From the NCBI GenBank assembly GCA_030141605.1, contig JAQGDQ010001606.1:1-32715 (forward strand): 32,715 bases of DNA, given 5' to 3'. The notes below the pieces were generated by a model. That model worked only from the letters and a program-made list of their open reading frames with translations. It did no database searches and was not told where the DNA came from. This document shows positions 1 to 12,800 of this stretch, piece by piece. This DNA comes from Tubiluchus corallicola (Eukaryota; Priapulida; Priapulimorpha; Priapulimorphida; Tubiluchidae). The stretch's first letter is position 1. Each line of letters opens with the position of its first letter. The position numbers and the translations under genes are program-made.

Positions 1-191
1 TAACCTACCGGACACTCTAGCATTTTGCAGATACTCTAACCTACCGGACACTCTAGCATTTTACAGATACTCTAACCTACCGGACACTCTAGCATTTTAC
101 AGATACTCTAACCTACCGGACACTCTAGCATTTTACAGATACTCTAACCTACCGGACACTCTAGCATTTTACAGATACTCTAACCTACCGG
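1..191. repeat. 36-bp tandem repeat, 5 full units plus 11 bp, carrying the exon 11 donor
   Basis: Units begin at 1, 37, 73, 109, 145 and 181 with almost no variation (one G/A change at position 27). The unit includes TAACCTACCGG, which on the minus strand is CCG|GTAGGTTA, exactly the 5' splice junction of exon 11. The last partial unit overlaps the final bases of the exon. The window starts in register with the array, so the array probably continues to the left or the contig broke there. Confidence 0.95.
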
Positions 192-442
192 CAGCTCCAC
201 ATTGGCACATAAATTTACAGATCTGGCAACGTGTACAGTAATATTAAGCATTGTTCCAGCTTGCACGTAGTTCCCCATACCAATTACTCCGATGTCATCA
301 GTCACGCCACCTTGAAGAGATTTATCAGGACACGGCAGAACTGGAGCAGTTAGATCGAGATAATGGTGCCCATCTAATAACTCCGACAGATCAAATTTTG
401 CTACTCCGTAAGGACCAGTTTCGACGATGTTCTTGGTAGGAT
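189..442 (-). CDS. CFAP92: CFAP92-like exon 11 (last in window)
   Basis: The acceptor is TTAGTTACAG (G at 443). The exon reads DPTKNIVETGPYGVAKFDLS, then ELLDGHHYLDLTAPVLPC and later NYVQAGTMLNITVHVA. Y-G-V-A-K-F-D-L-x-x-L-L-x-G resembles the second half of a C2-like fold and follows directly from exon 10. The donor is CCG|GTAGGT at 188, leaving phase 0. Reading through it meets TAG after two codons. The donor and its flank are the seed of the 36-bp array that fills the rest of the window edge, so further exons must lie to the left. Confidence 0.8.
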
Positions 443-3400
443 CTGTAACTAATTTGTAAAAATTCAATTATAAATCTAACACCGTTTTGCATTGTGAGCA
501 ATGGGGCCTCTTTACGCTATATTACAATTGTTGTAGCAATGGCGGGCCTCTTTACCCGCTATATTTACATTGTTGGCAATGCGGGCCTCTTTACCACGCT
601 ATATTTAATTGTTGTAGCAATGGCAGGCCTCTTACGCTATATTTAATTGTTGTAGCAATGGCGGGCCTCTTTACCACGCTATATTTACAATTGTTGTAGC
701 AATGGCGGGCCTCTTTACCACACTATATTTACAATTGTTGTAGCAATGGCAGGCCTCTTTATCATGCTATATTTACAATTGTTGTAGCAATGGCAGGCCT
801 CTTTACCACGCTATATTTACAATTGTTGTAGCAATGGCGGGCCTCTTTACCACGCTATATTTACAATTGTTGTAGCAATGGCGGGCCTCTTTACCACGCT
901 ATATTTACAATTGTTGTAGCAATGGCAGGCCTCTTTACCACGCTATATTTACAATTGTTGTAGCAATGGCGGGCCTCTTTACCACGCTATATTTACAATT
1001 GTTGTAGCAATGGCAGGCCTCTTTACCACGCTATATTTACAATTGTTGTAGCAATGGCAGGCCTCTTTACCACGCTATATTTACAATTGTTGTAGCAATG
1101 GCAGGCCTCTTTACCACGCTATATTTACAATTGTTGTAGCAATGGCAGGCCTCTTTAACACGCTATATTTACAATTGTTGTAGCAATGGCAGGCCTCTTT
1201 ACCACGCTATATTTACAATTGTTGCAGCAATGGCAGGCCTCTCTACCACGTTATATTTACAATTGTTGTAACAATGGCGGGCCCCTTTACCACGCTATAT
1301 TTTGGCTCCCATTGACTTTGCTTGCTCTATATTTAGCACAGCAAAGTGAGTAATAGCAAATGATAAAATGTAAATTCACTGTGCAATACGGAAATTATTA
1401 TTATTAGTAGTAGAAAAAGATGCAAAATTGTTCAGTAAAGTAGGCAAGCCAAGTGATCCGCTTCACAATCCACAATCCACTTCAAAATCCACCAAAAGAA
1501 AAGCTGAAAGACACGGGAAATGCCATGCTTCTTAGACTCAAACTGACGATAGAAATAGCAGTTAATACTTTTATAAATAGAAGTATTTTAACGTAGATTA
1601 CCATTAACATTTTAACTTTTACAGCTCTTTATTTGATTTTATTGTCATTTCAAATTGATTTAATGCAAAAATTTTATTTTGTTTTAATGATATACAATTT
1701 AATACCCAATGATTTCTCTTAATTCAAGCTTTTATTAATGTATCGTACGTTTATTAATAGCTGTATTTTAAATTGAAATGCTGTAAAACAGCTTGTTTAA
1801 ATATATATATATATATTAATTCTTTATTTGTCATTAAAATTGTTCACTCATTATAATAAAATTGAGTAAGCCTCAGCGTAATGTTAAGATAACAACACTG
1901 TTCAAGACAAATGTGTCCAGTGCAGACTAAAAAGTGTAAAATTAAGGCCTAATTATATACAATAAATGGACATATTTACAAACACCATATTAAAATATTT
2001 TTACAAAACAATATTACAAAAGTACATTCAATTTTACATGACATATTTTACACTATATACATTTGACATGACACAATTAACAGAAATATGCTTTACATTA
2101 CATAATTTTTTAAAAATTTTTACATTATTAATCGTTTTACGGAGTCAGGGGCGGGGGTAGATGGAAGCTGAGTCTGTGTAATTAGTATCAGATGCACAAT
2201 GTGGAAGTTGAAAACTGTTGTATTGATATTCTTTTAATTTCCTTTTTAAAGTGGTGGAGAGATACTATTAGTTTTATTTCACTGGGTAGTAAATTCCATA
2301 AATGAATGGCCTCTTTTGATATAGAGTTATTTCCAAATTTATTGTTTACTGTAATTTGCTTTAAATTGTGTGTTCTATTGTTTAAATTGGTATCAGGAAT
2401 GAATGCTAAGGGATTGTTTATAAATGGAATGCCCAGTTTATTGATATATTTATAAAGAAATATCAGTGTTTGGCAATCTCGATAGGCTTCTGATATTCGT
2501 ATTGTTGTGGACGTTCTTAAGCTTGTTGCAGATGCAGCATGTTGTTTAGCAGTTTTGTTAGAGTAGCCATGAATTGCTTTCAATTTATACTATTATAAAA
2601 TATCCAGGGAGAATGGTAAGTTTTTATGAGAATCAAAGACCTTTAGATACTTACTTACTTATTTACATTCTGTTTGAGGATTTAGTTCCTTGCTGTCGGC
2701 CATGACACACAGTCGAAGGCACAACCTTCATATTGATTATGGATACAAAATTTTATTGTTTACCTTTTACTCATGTATTTATTTCTTGTGCCTAATAAAT
2801 AAATAAAACTTACTCACTCACTTACTTACTTACATAGTTACTCATACTAAAAGCTATATCAGCGATGAGAATGACAAATTGCAAAAAACTCTGAAACAAG
2901 CCGGGCGAAGCCCCCTTGGAGCCAGCAACAAATTGCAATTTTGTGACCGTAGAGAGCCTCTAAGTGGACTTAAAATATCAATTACCTTGTTTCATGCATA
3001 ATTTAAAATACCCAACTATCAAGGATACATGATACCTAATTGTCTCAAAAATGCCTAAGTACTGGCCGCTCCTATGCAAAAGTATATAAAAACTGTCTGC
3101 AATTGACTCAAATAACTCCGCACAATTGATTCTATATTTTTATACATAGAGATATACACGTCGTTACACTGATGTACGTGATGTCAACAAAGTGACGGCC
3201 TGCCAACTAGCGGTCAGGTTGTGAAATGTACTGGGTCCGTGAAAATTTTCTCAACGAATTTACGCGATTTACAAAAATGGCACTACTGGTCTTCCAAAAA
3301 CTCGGAATTCCGGGTATCCGCGGAAAATTCTCATCCCTGAGCCATATAGCCTGTTGAGATTTAAAATCTGGACTGTTCAGTGAAAAACTGCAATGAGAAA

Positions 3401-3775
3401 TACTAAAACCTTTACAAACGTTCGTACAGCAGGCAGTTGTGCGTACTCACCTGCTGAAAGAGCATGACTAATGTGAACATCAGCCGGGTCACATCCAAAC
3501 AAAACCTCATCCGTCTTTACTTCGGCGGGAAGTGGGTCACGATCATGAACTCTCACTTCTAACGGAGTGCAGCGCAAGTATTCTTTAAGCTCCCTCATGT
3601 CCACATCACCTTTAAAAGAAATGACAAATGACCCCCTCCCTCACCATAGCCCATCTTTAATGGTTATGATGGCTACATTACTACCATCAATTATATTTAA
3701 ACGTTCTATACAATTATAGTTATTATTACAAGTATAATGTATAATTTAATCTCTTCTCCCCCACTTAAATTTGAG

Positions 3776-3830
<55 letters not shown>

Positions 3831-6800
3831 ATATATATATATATATCATTGTATATACAAGTAAGCAATATGGTGCATTGTAATACAAGTAAGTGGTACA
3901 TTGACAGATAATCACACAATTCATATTCGTAACTATTTAAAAAAAATTTCACTCTTTAAGGCTCACTCAAAGTCGTAATTACATATTATGTTTTCCTTTC
4001 TTAACTTTCAGGTTTATTGCTCTTATACCATTGCTATTATTACATCATTTACTTCATCATTATTTACATTAAGTTATCTACAGAAGCATGCATAATTATA
4101 ATCATTTTTTCATTTAAGTAAGGTGAGTGTGTTAATGACCGTATGGTCGTATACTCACCTCGCACTACTCAAATTATTACATCATTTACTTCATTCTTAT
4201 TTACATTAAGTTATCTACAGAAGCATGCATAATTATAATCATTTTTTCACTTAAGTAAGGTGAGCGTGTTAATGACCGTATGGTCGTACACTCACCTCGC
4301 ACTACTCAAATTATCACATCATTTACTTTATCCTTATTTACATTAAGTTATCTACAGAAGCATGCATAACTATAATCATTTTTTCACTTAAGTAAGGTGA
4401 GTGTGTTTATGACCATATGATCGTACACTCACCTCGCACTACTTAAATTATTTTATTTAAAATTTATTAATGTGTATGATATTGTATTTTTTGATGTGTG
4501 AAAATAAATTCATAGTTCAAATGACAAGATTCATTAGCCATTTACACGTATAATAAAAAAAATGCGTCAGAAATTCATTTTAAGCTCAAGAGTACATAAA
4601 GTATGGAATTTTACATTGTGTGTTCGGCACTTGACACAATGCATGCACAACAGTGAACAATGCAGCGTCATCAAATACAGCTGACAACTTCAAAATTAAA
4701 ACAATGGATGTTACATCAAAAAATTCGAAATAAATTCGTTTTTCCCATGCATAAGTTTCCCATGCCCAATCATAAAAAGAAGATCTCGAGAGAATGTATT
4801 TCGCAAACCGACGTACACTCTACGAAGACAAAAACAATTTGTGCATCACACAAGTCATATAATGCAGTAAAGTAAAGTTATTAAATGAACGGCAACTGAG
4901 AGCATTGGAATCAAATTCTATTAAGTTCCACAAGCAAGCAGAACACTGTAATTTAAAAACCTGGAAATGAAATTTGTTTGAAACATAAACTATGTTTCAA
5001 AAAATTTCTCTCAATATCTTTTCATACACCAAGCTAAATACTAAACTGAGACACTGGATCAGAAGCGGTGTTTCAGCAATATTAAAAGTATTGAAAGTCA
5101 AGTAACTTCACAAATATATGAAAGACCCAGCATCTAGGAATCAACATGTTTATTGAGCGACGATCGTTTTGGCTACTGAAGCCATTGTCAAACTATAAAT
5201 GATGCCAAAAAGAAGAATAAATGGTACATTAATAACACAAAGGCATAAACCGAAACTACAAAACAACAGATTAAAATTTAACTTATCAAAATACACGAAG
5301 TTGTAATGGAAGAAATTACAAAATGAATACAGAAGTTTTGAAACTAGAAATAGAGCTCACGACAATCTTACTGTTGTAGTGCGTCTAATACATGCAATGC
5401 TCATGCAACTTGGAACATTCAGAGATTACCATTTTGGCCCTGCAGAGCATGAAAAAAGTAAAAAAATCAATGTGCAACTTTTTACAATAGCAGGGATGAG
5501 AATGTCAAATTGCAAAAAAACTCTGAAACAGGCCGGGGGTTTTGGGGCCACGTCGGCCCACAATGGGGTTGAAATTGCAATTTTGTGACCATAGAGAGCC
5601 TCTAAGTGGACTAACAATATCAATTACCTTGTTTCATGCATAATTTAAAATACCCAACTATCAAGGATACATGATACCTAATTGTCTCAAAAACGCCTAA
5701 GTACTGGCCACTCCTATGCAAAAGTATATAAAAACTGTCTGCAATTGACTCAAATAACTCCGCACAATTGATTCTATATTTTTATACATAGAGATATACA
5801 CGTGGTTACACTGATGTACGTGACGTAAACAAAGTGACGTCCTGCCAACTAGCGGTCAGCTTGTGAAATAATGTACTGGGTCCGTAAAAATTTTCTCAAC
5901 GAATTTACGAAATTTACAAAAATGGCACTACTGGTCTTCCAAAAACTCGGAATTACACGTATCCGCAGAAAATTCTCATCCCTGTAATAGATATATCCAA
6001 TCTAACTTGCTTTATCACCTGGGGATTGATCTAACGTTTATTACTCTTCCAGTACTCTCTTATGGAAGTCCTACAGCAGGTGCAGTCAAGGCGGTTGCAG
6101 GAAATAGTCGCAGAGAGAAGGCTGAGATTGGCTGGACATATTCTACGCCTACCAGAACAACGCCACTCCAAAATAGCGTTACGCTGGGAACCACCTGGTG
6201 GAAAAAGGAAAAGAGGTCGGCCAAAAACAACGTGGCGCAGATCTTTCAAAGAAGACCTTCGGGCTATGAACAGACGTTGGGAGAACATCGAAAGAGAAGC
6301 CGCCGATAGAACCCAGTGGAAAATGCTGTCTGCCCAATGTGCATCCGTGCACGGGAAGGACTAAGGTCTAAGGTAAGAACTCTCTTATGAAATCCAAAAT
6401 TGTTACTCAGAACATTCGAGCATCTGCTACTTGGTAAAAATAATAATAATATATTGTAATATTTATATTATTACATTATATTATTATAATATTATTTAAT
6501 TATAATAAAAATAATAACCTGACCTCGGGCGATCAAAATAAACAGCTGTGAAAAAACTTCCGCCTTACCTGTGAGATAGGGAACAGAGTGATCCACTTGT
6601 AAATGACGAGAATGCTCTAATGGCCCACAAATTACTTCTGGAAAGTTGAAAAACTGGTAGGACAACGTAACTGGTTTACATCTAAAATGCAAAACACGAC
6701 GTGCTAAACAACTTGAAGTGATTTTTCACCATTATATGAACTCAAAACATGAAATGAAAACAGCAAATACATAAACAAGTTGCAAATATTTGATTGTCAC

Positions 6801-9800
6801 CTGTCACCAGTAGTACAAATAAATGTAATGTCAGTTTGATGGTTTGAAATTTAAAGCACAGGAAAACTCTCTTCACCAATAAAGCTTCAAATTTTTTGCC
6901 TCGAAACACTTACGCACCGTCTTATTGCATGCAGAGCTTGCATTAGCAGTAACACTGCATGAAATTTGCAAATTCAAACTCCCATGATTACCGTTACGCG
7001 CACTCATTTTAACGGCAAGACATTTGCTACAAGTTAAGACAGCATTGTGTAAAGTTTGAAAAAATAATCACAGCATTTGTAGTACACCTGTGACTCTTCA
7101 CTAATTAAGTAAAACTAAGTATAACTACACAAGCTGACAAGTTTTACTACAAGATTACATTAGACATTAGTAGAAAATGACGGTTAGAAAATATTAATGT
7201 ACGAATATTTAAAACTGATGCATTTCATATCAGATAGAAAGTACTGGAAGCGTTTAGTACGCAATATAAAGTCATGCATGCATTGGAATATTTTACAGTT
7301 AGCAACATAGTTAAATTCATCTTTTCCGAATAATAACAACTTCAACAGATCATTAGTTCCTAAGGCAGCTATATTAAGGTTTTTAGGCAGAAGCATTTCA
7401 TTTAGTTTATCAAACATAACAACCCTAGTTTGTTGATACAATGGGCAGTGCAACAAAAAGTGTTCAACAGACTCAAGTCGAAATCCACAGTTACAATTCG
7501 GCAATATTGGATGACCGTTATTATCTTTACAGCCTTTAGAGAAAAGATCATAGTTTAGCTGAGAAAATCCGATTCTCATGCGCGTATGATGCACTGAAAT
7601 TGGAAGTTTACCAAATGAAAAATGTTTCTTACGCAACGAAAAACTTAAATGAGATTTGAGCTCCTGTTTGAATTGTGAAATGGATGTAATTTCACGAATG
7701 TTCTGTGGTAAGTTGTTCCACATGTTAATGGTCGATATGAAAAACGATTTTTCACAGCTAACAGAACGGCAATTAAAATTTCTGTATTTATTACCACTGC
7801 CTATATAATAGGGGGTAACTTCGTTTATGTATAAAGTTTATGTACATATTATTGAAACAACATATTTTTGTTGAGCAAGGAATATTGCAAAATGGCTTAC
7901 CACTGATGATGACAGCAGTAGCTCTGCCGAAACGTTTGACATGATTTTAGCAATATAACTTAAGAGTTTTAATAAAGTTGTGCTGTTTTAACTACAAATC
8001 TTGTTGGCATCCTTCTGTCTCGGAAGACAATGGAGTGTGCCCCAAGAGAGTCAGTTATTGATCACATTGATGGAGCTGCAGTGCGATCAATAATCAGAGC
8101 ATTCGTAGTACACCCGTGTCTCTTCCCTAATTAAGTAAAACTAAGATCAATAACGTGTTTTTGGTGAATCAGAAGTGCATTCTGGGATGGCGATACATTG
8201 CAGTTTTACAAGGTGGAGCAAATATTTTAAATTATTAGGAATTTTCCTTTCCAATTACACAAGTCTTTCAAACAGGAAAGTGTAATGCCAAGCAATATAA
8301 CTTTGTAGGCAAAGTCTTTATCGATATACTCCAAAATTCCTTTTTCTTCCTCTTTAACATCCTAAAATTTACATTTGCCCATTGATACGATACACGTATT
8401 CTTCTTCTTCTTCCCAGCTTTTCCCTATGCGGGGTCGCCGTTGTGAATGAGTCTTCTCCACGCATTCCTGTTGTTGACCATCTCTTCATTTATGTGTTCC
8501 CTTCCCACATGATCTTCACCGACTCTTCTTTTCAGGTGTCCATACCATCGCAATCTTTCGAGGCTTCCACAACTTTTACTGTTCCTCTGATATTACTATT
8601 TCTAATTTTATCTCTTCTGGTTATTCCCACCATCCATCTCAACATCCTCATCTTCACCACACCCATTTTCTTCTCTTCGGCCTTCTTTAGAGAAGCTGCT
8701 TCCAGCCCATAGATTAGAGCGGGTCTGACCACTTCTTTGTGGACTTTAGACTCATTCATAGAAGGTTTTGGCGCAGTTTTTATAGGTGGATGCCCTTCCT
8801 GACCCTAACCCTCCCTATTTATCCGGCCTTGGGACCGGCACTGAGTTGGGCTGGCTTGCCCCCCCCCCCAGTGGCTAGGTTCACGTATACGATACACCTA
8901 ATAAATAACAATTAAAAACTACTTAAATCCCATTTCTTCACTGTCAAATAATTAAATTTTTGACAGTTTCCACAATAAATTGTTGTAATGAAATTTGTAC
9001 GCTTGTAATTTGAACACTAAATGAAAATAAATCATTGGACAATGTTAAAAGAAAAAAATAGAACAAAGAACAGCTGAAGATTATAGGTTATAGGTTTTTT
9101 TTATATTAGCTGTTTTGCATTTTGATTTTTTCATTAGAGAGAAGCACTAATGGATTTTAAATTGCTCATGAAGTATTGTGACTTTTCATAGGAATTTATT
9201 ACTTTTTGTAAATGGGCATTTTACGTGTACACACTGGATCTGTGAAACAAATGAAATGTATTAGACAGTAATGATTATTATATTAAAAGGAGACTTGCTA
9301 CTTTATTGCGACTTGCGACTTGCTATTAAAAGAAATATCTACATTCAGTTCACTGTAGATATTTAAATATTACCGTATTTATTCGAGTATAATGCGCAAA
9401 CTTTTCTAGCTAAAAAAAGAACTCAAAGTTTGGGTGCATGTTATAAACAAGGGCTGGGGTGACACGCTTAGATGTATCAATACATTATTTGTGCAGTGAC
9501 TCATTAGTCGAAGATATCGCTGACCACAATCGCAAAACATTGAATGCAGCCACATCTCTCGACCCACAAAACGCCTGTGGTCTATTTTTAGTAACAGTAT
9601 CCAAAGCACTTGCGTTGACGATCTAAAATAAATAATTCTCAATGGCTCATGAGCAACACTCACGGCAGAGGCGAGGCGTAGCTAAGGAAATAATCAATAA
9701 TATTCAATAATCAAATGTGTCATCCGACCTGCTGTGGGATTCAGACTCAGAAGAAAGTGAAGAAACTGAAGAAACAGAAGTTCCTCCCAACTGGGACACT

Positions 9801-12800
9801 GATGATAAATTGACTCAAGAAGAATGGGAACAACTCTTTGGTGTATCTGATGATGAATCGGACTTTGAAGGATTATAAATAAATATTGTAAATTTTGTTT
9901 CGGTATTGTGTTCATAGTTTACTTTAAGTTGTCAATAAATGATTTTTATCACGTGTTCAATAACGTTTGTCACTTACAATGCTTGGTCTGAGCCGAGAGA
10001 AAGTGAAACAAATTTTATACCGATTTTTAATCGAAAATTAGGGGTGCACGTTACACTCGAATAAATACGGTAAATCAGCATCAAAGGACAATCACAGAAA
10101 ACAAAAAATGCAAAGAATTGATTATCTACTCAATATCTCAAATTCGCAAAACGTACAATTACCCCACCTTTCTGCAAGCTGAAAACACGACAGGGGCTGC
10201 TGTGGTAAATTTGTAACTGAGTTGACGGTGATGGTAAGAGGGTTGAGCAGAAACTTCTGCAAGTGTGACATCAGTTCGCCGTTTACCGTAACCGTAGCGA
10301 ACATTTCCGAGACTCCGGCCATTGAATCCGTCATTCGACTGGTCTGCGACTTTTTTCCTGGAAATATTTGAATTAATTGGAAAAATCAACTGCTGTTAGT
10401 GATCAGCATGAGCGTACTTTTATTATATGTTGGAAGTAACCGTACATAGTTAAAAGTAGCATTCCTGGCATAACAGCAACAACTAACTTTTATTATATTG
10501 TACTACGGGGCTGTGGTGAAATGAAATGTAATGCTGGCAGGGGAATACAGTAGACGTCTCAGGTGTGCATGTGAACGTGGCTTTATCTACCACAGATTCG
10601 TATTCTGACCTTGTGTTAGTAAAAGCCACTAGTCACGTGCACACCTGAGCTTATAAAAAGGGAAGGTCTGCTGTACACCTGAGCTTATAAAAAGGGAAGG
10701 TCTGCTGTAGACCCTTGTCAGTGGTCGTCTCTTTCATTGCAGCTCTGTTCACATTTCACAGGCTTTGCCGCAAACTCCGTTCTTCTAGGTAAGCTGTTTG
10801 TTCCTTATTGGGGGTGTGATATGCAGTAATAAAATTGTCATTTCGACTCTATTATTCTGGTTCTGTTTTGAGCGAGGTGTTGAAGGACTTAATTGGGACA
10901 TGCCGCACGGTGTGGGCCGCGGTGCCATCCGTCCTGCATCCGTTAAAAGCGACCAGCAGTCCAATATGTTGGAAGTAACCATACATAGTTAGTTAAAAGC
11001 TGCATTCCTGGAATAACAGCAACAACTAACTGATTAAACATTCTGTGAAAAGCAGCGAGACTTACAAAAGAAAACTGTTGGATTAAATATTTAGCTTCCA
11101 GAAATTCTTGGGTAACAAGGTTAATTGCAGTGTACATGCGCGTCAAACCAAAATCATTAGGCTAACACATCAGCGTATGATAAATATCCCTGCTTACAAC
11201 CAAAACGGTATTTAACATGACTGATTAGAGCACAAAACCCAACATGCAAAGTTGTAGAACAACAGAGAATTACCAAATTTCAAACTTATTTGTAGATGAA
11301 ATAATAAAGTTTAATGCATGAAAGCAAAGGTACCAGTAAAGAAAACAGACATATTCATAGTTATCAGTCCAGCGCAGCTTTTTTTTGCTGAGTCTGTTCG
11401 ATCGCTTCCACTTCCAGCCGTTGTTTTGGTCAACTTCTGTGACAAATGCCTGGGCTCTGCACCAGATGCATCAGACTCACCACTTTTACCTAATGTCATT
11501 GAAATAATTCTGTTAAAAATCGTTTTACAGCAAACGGTTTATTTGAAACCATTTTGAATGCCTATTCTTCTTCCAACGGACGTCATTCATCCTGAACGAA
11601 AGTAGCGCACTGTCAATCTTAATCAGAAGTATAAGTAAGTTTTTACAAAAATTTTCGGCATGATAAGAGTTCTCTAGCATTTTTATTAATTTTATTATCG
11701 TTCTAGACGTGTTTCAGCCTACTAAGAGCTTCACCAGGGTTTTGATTTGAGAATGCTGTAAATTAACAGAACATACGTGCTTGCACGCACGCTGTGTGTG
11801 TGTGTGTGTGTGAGTGTGTGTGTGTGTGTGCATGCGGGCGTGCATGGGGAGCCCTAACTGTAAATCATGGCACCCCAGTCCATTGACTTACTATGTTTCA
11901 AATATAGACAGCATGATTGATCTTAGTTCCTCATGCTTGAATCTTAGGATTTTTATAAAATAAGGATTTTAATTTTCCAAATGTTAAAGCTTTTAAATTG
12001 TTTCATAAACTGAAATGATATCAATATGACAAACTCAGATTTGTTTTTATTGTTTTATTGTCATAATGCTGGTTATAGAAATATGCATTTCACCATGGTT
12101 GTGTTTAGATAGGCCTACGCGTTAATTTGAGGGAACATTAGGTAAGCTGAAGAAGTTTGAATTAGTTTAAGCAGCATGGAAAGCCACGATGGGCTTACAA
12201 AAATTCACAAAGTTCCCGAGTTTTCAAACGAGTGGCAGCAACCACCACACCTGAAAATTTCTATTCAGATGTAGTATATTTTAGATTAATACTCCAATTT
12301 ATAGTTTTGGCAAATTTTTTGTTATATTTTTAAGACATTATGTACTTTGTTTGTTATGTTCCAACATACTGAGTGTGACTTGTTCTTGTCTTTAAAGTAT
12401 GCAAAGAATCTTTTCATTGCTCAGTGATACTCAATTCACAGTAGAAGGTTATGCATGTTGCACTCAGCAGCCACCATATATGCTTTCTGTGGCTCTACTA
12501 GCCCCATTAATGTCCCAAAAGCTCTAAAAAGCTCCTAAAACTGCCCCACACCATACCATGTTATAACTGCCTTCACATTCTCATTGTAAATTGTGCAAAG
12601 TTACATAAAATGGCTCAAAACAAGACAGTATGACAATTAGGGCCGGATTACGAAACTTTGGGGCCCCTAGACTAATGACATTATGGGCCCCTCAGATGAA
12701 GCCACCCTCTAATTTGCTCGTGCTCGTCTCGAATATTCTTACTTGAGATATATTTTAGCAACATTTGCATAGCTTTAGCAACATGTTTCAAATAAAGCGG

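Noticed and set aside
487-699. Cys-rich 70-residue ORF
   Set aside because: Translation of the 45-bp array, Cys arising from TGT/TGC repeats; no start context or splice sites.
3706-3952. Two minus ORFs with His-Thr and Ile-Tyr runs
   Set aside because: Dinucleotide microsatellite translation.
6521-6568. Extension of exon 9 to donors at 6533 or 6528
   Set aside because: The frame is open there, but only the donor at 6568 leaves the phase needed to join exon 10.
8443-8712. Hydrophobic plus-strand ORF (also at 24513-24869), possible membrane protein
   Set aside because: It is the antisense of the RTE reverse transcriptase C-terminus; the minus strand carries the recognisable motifs.
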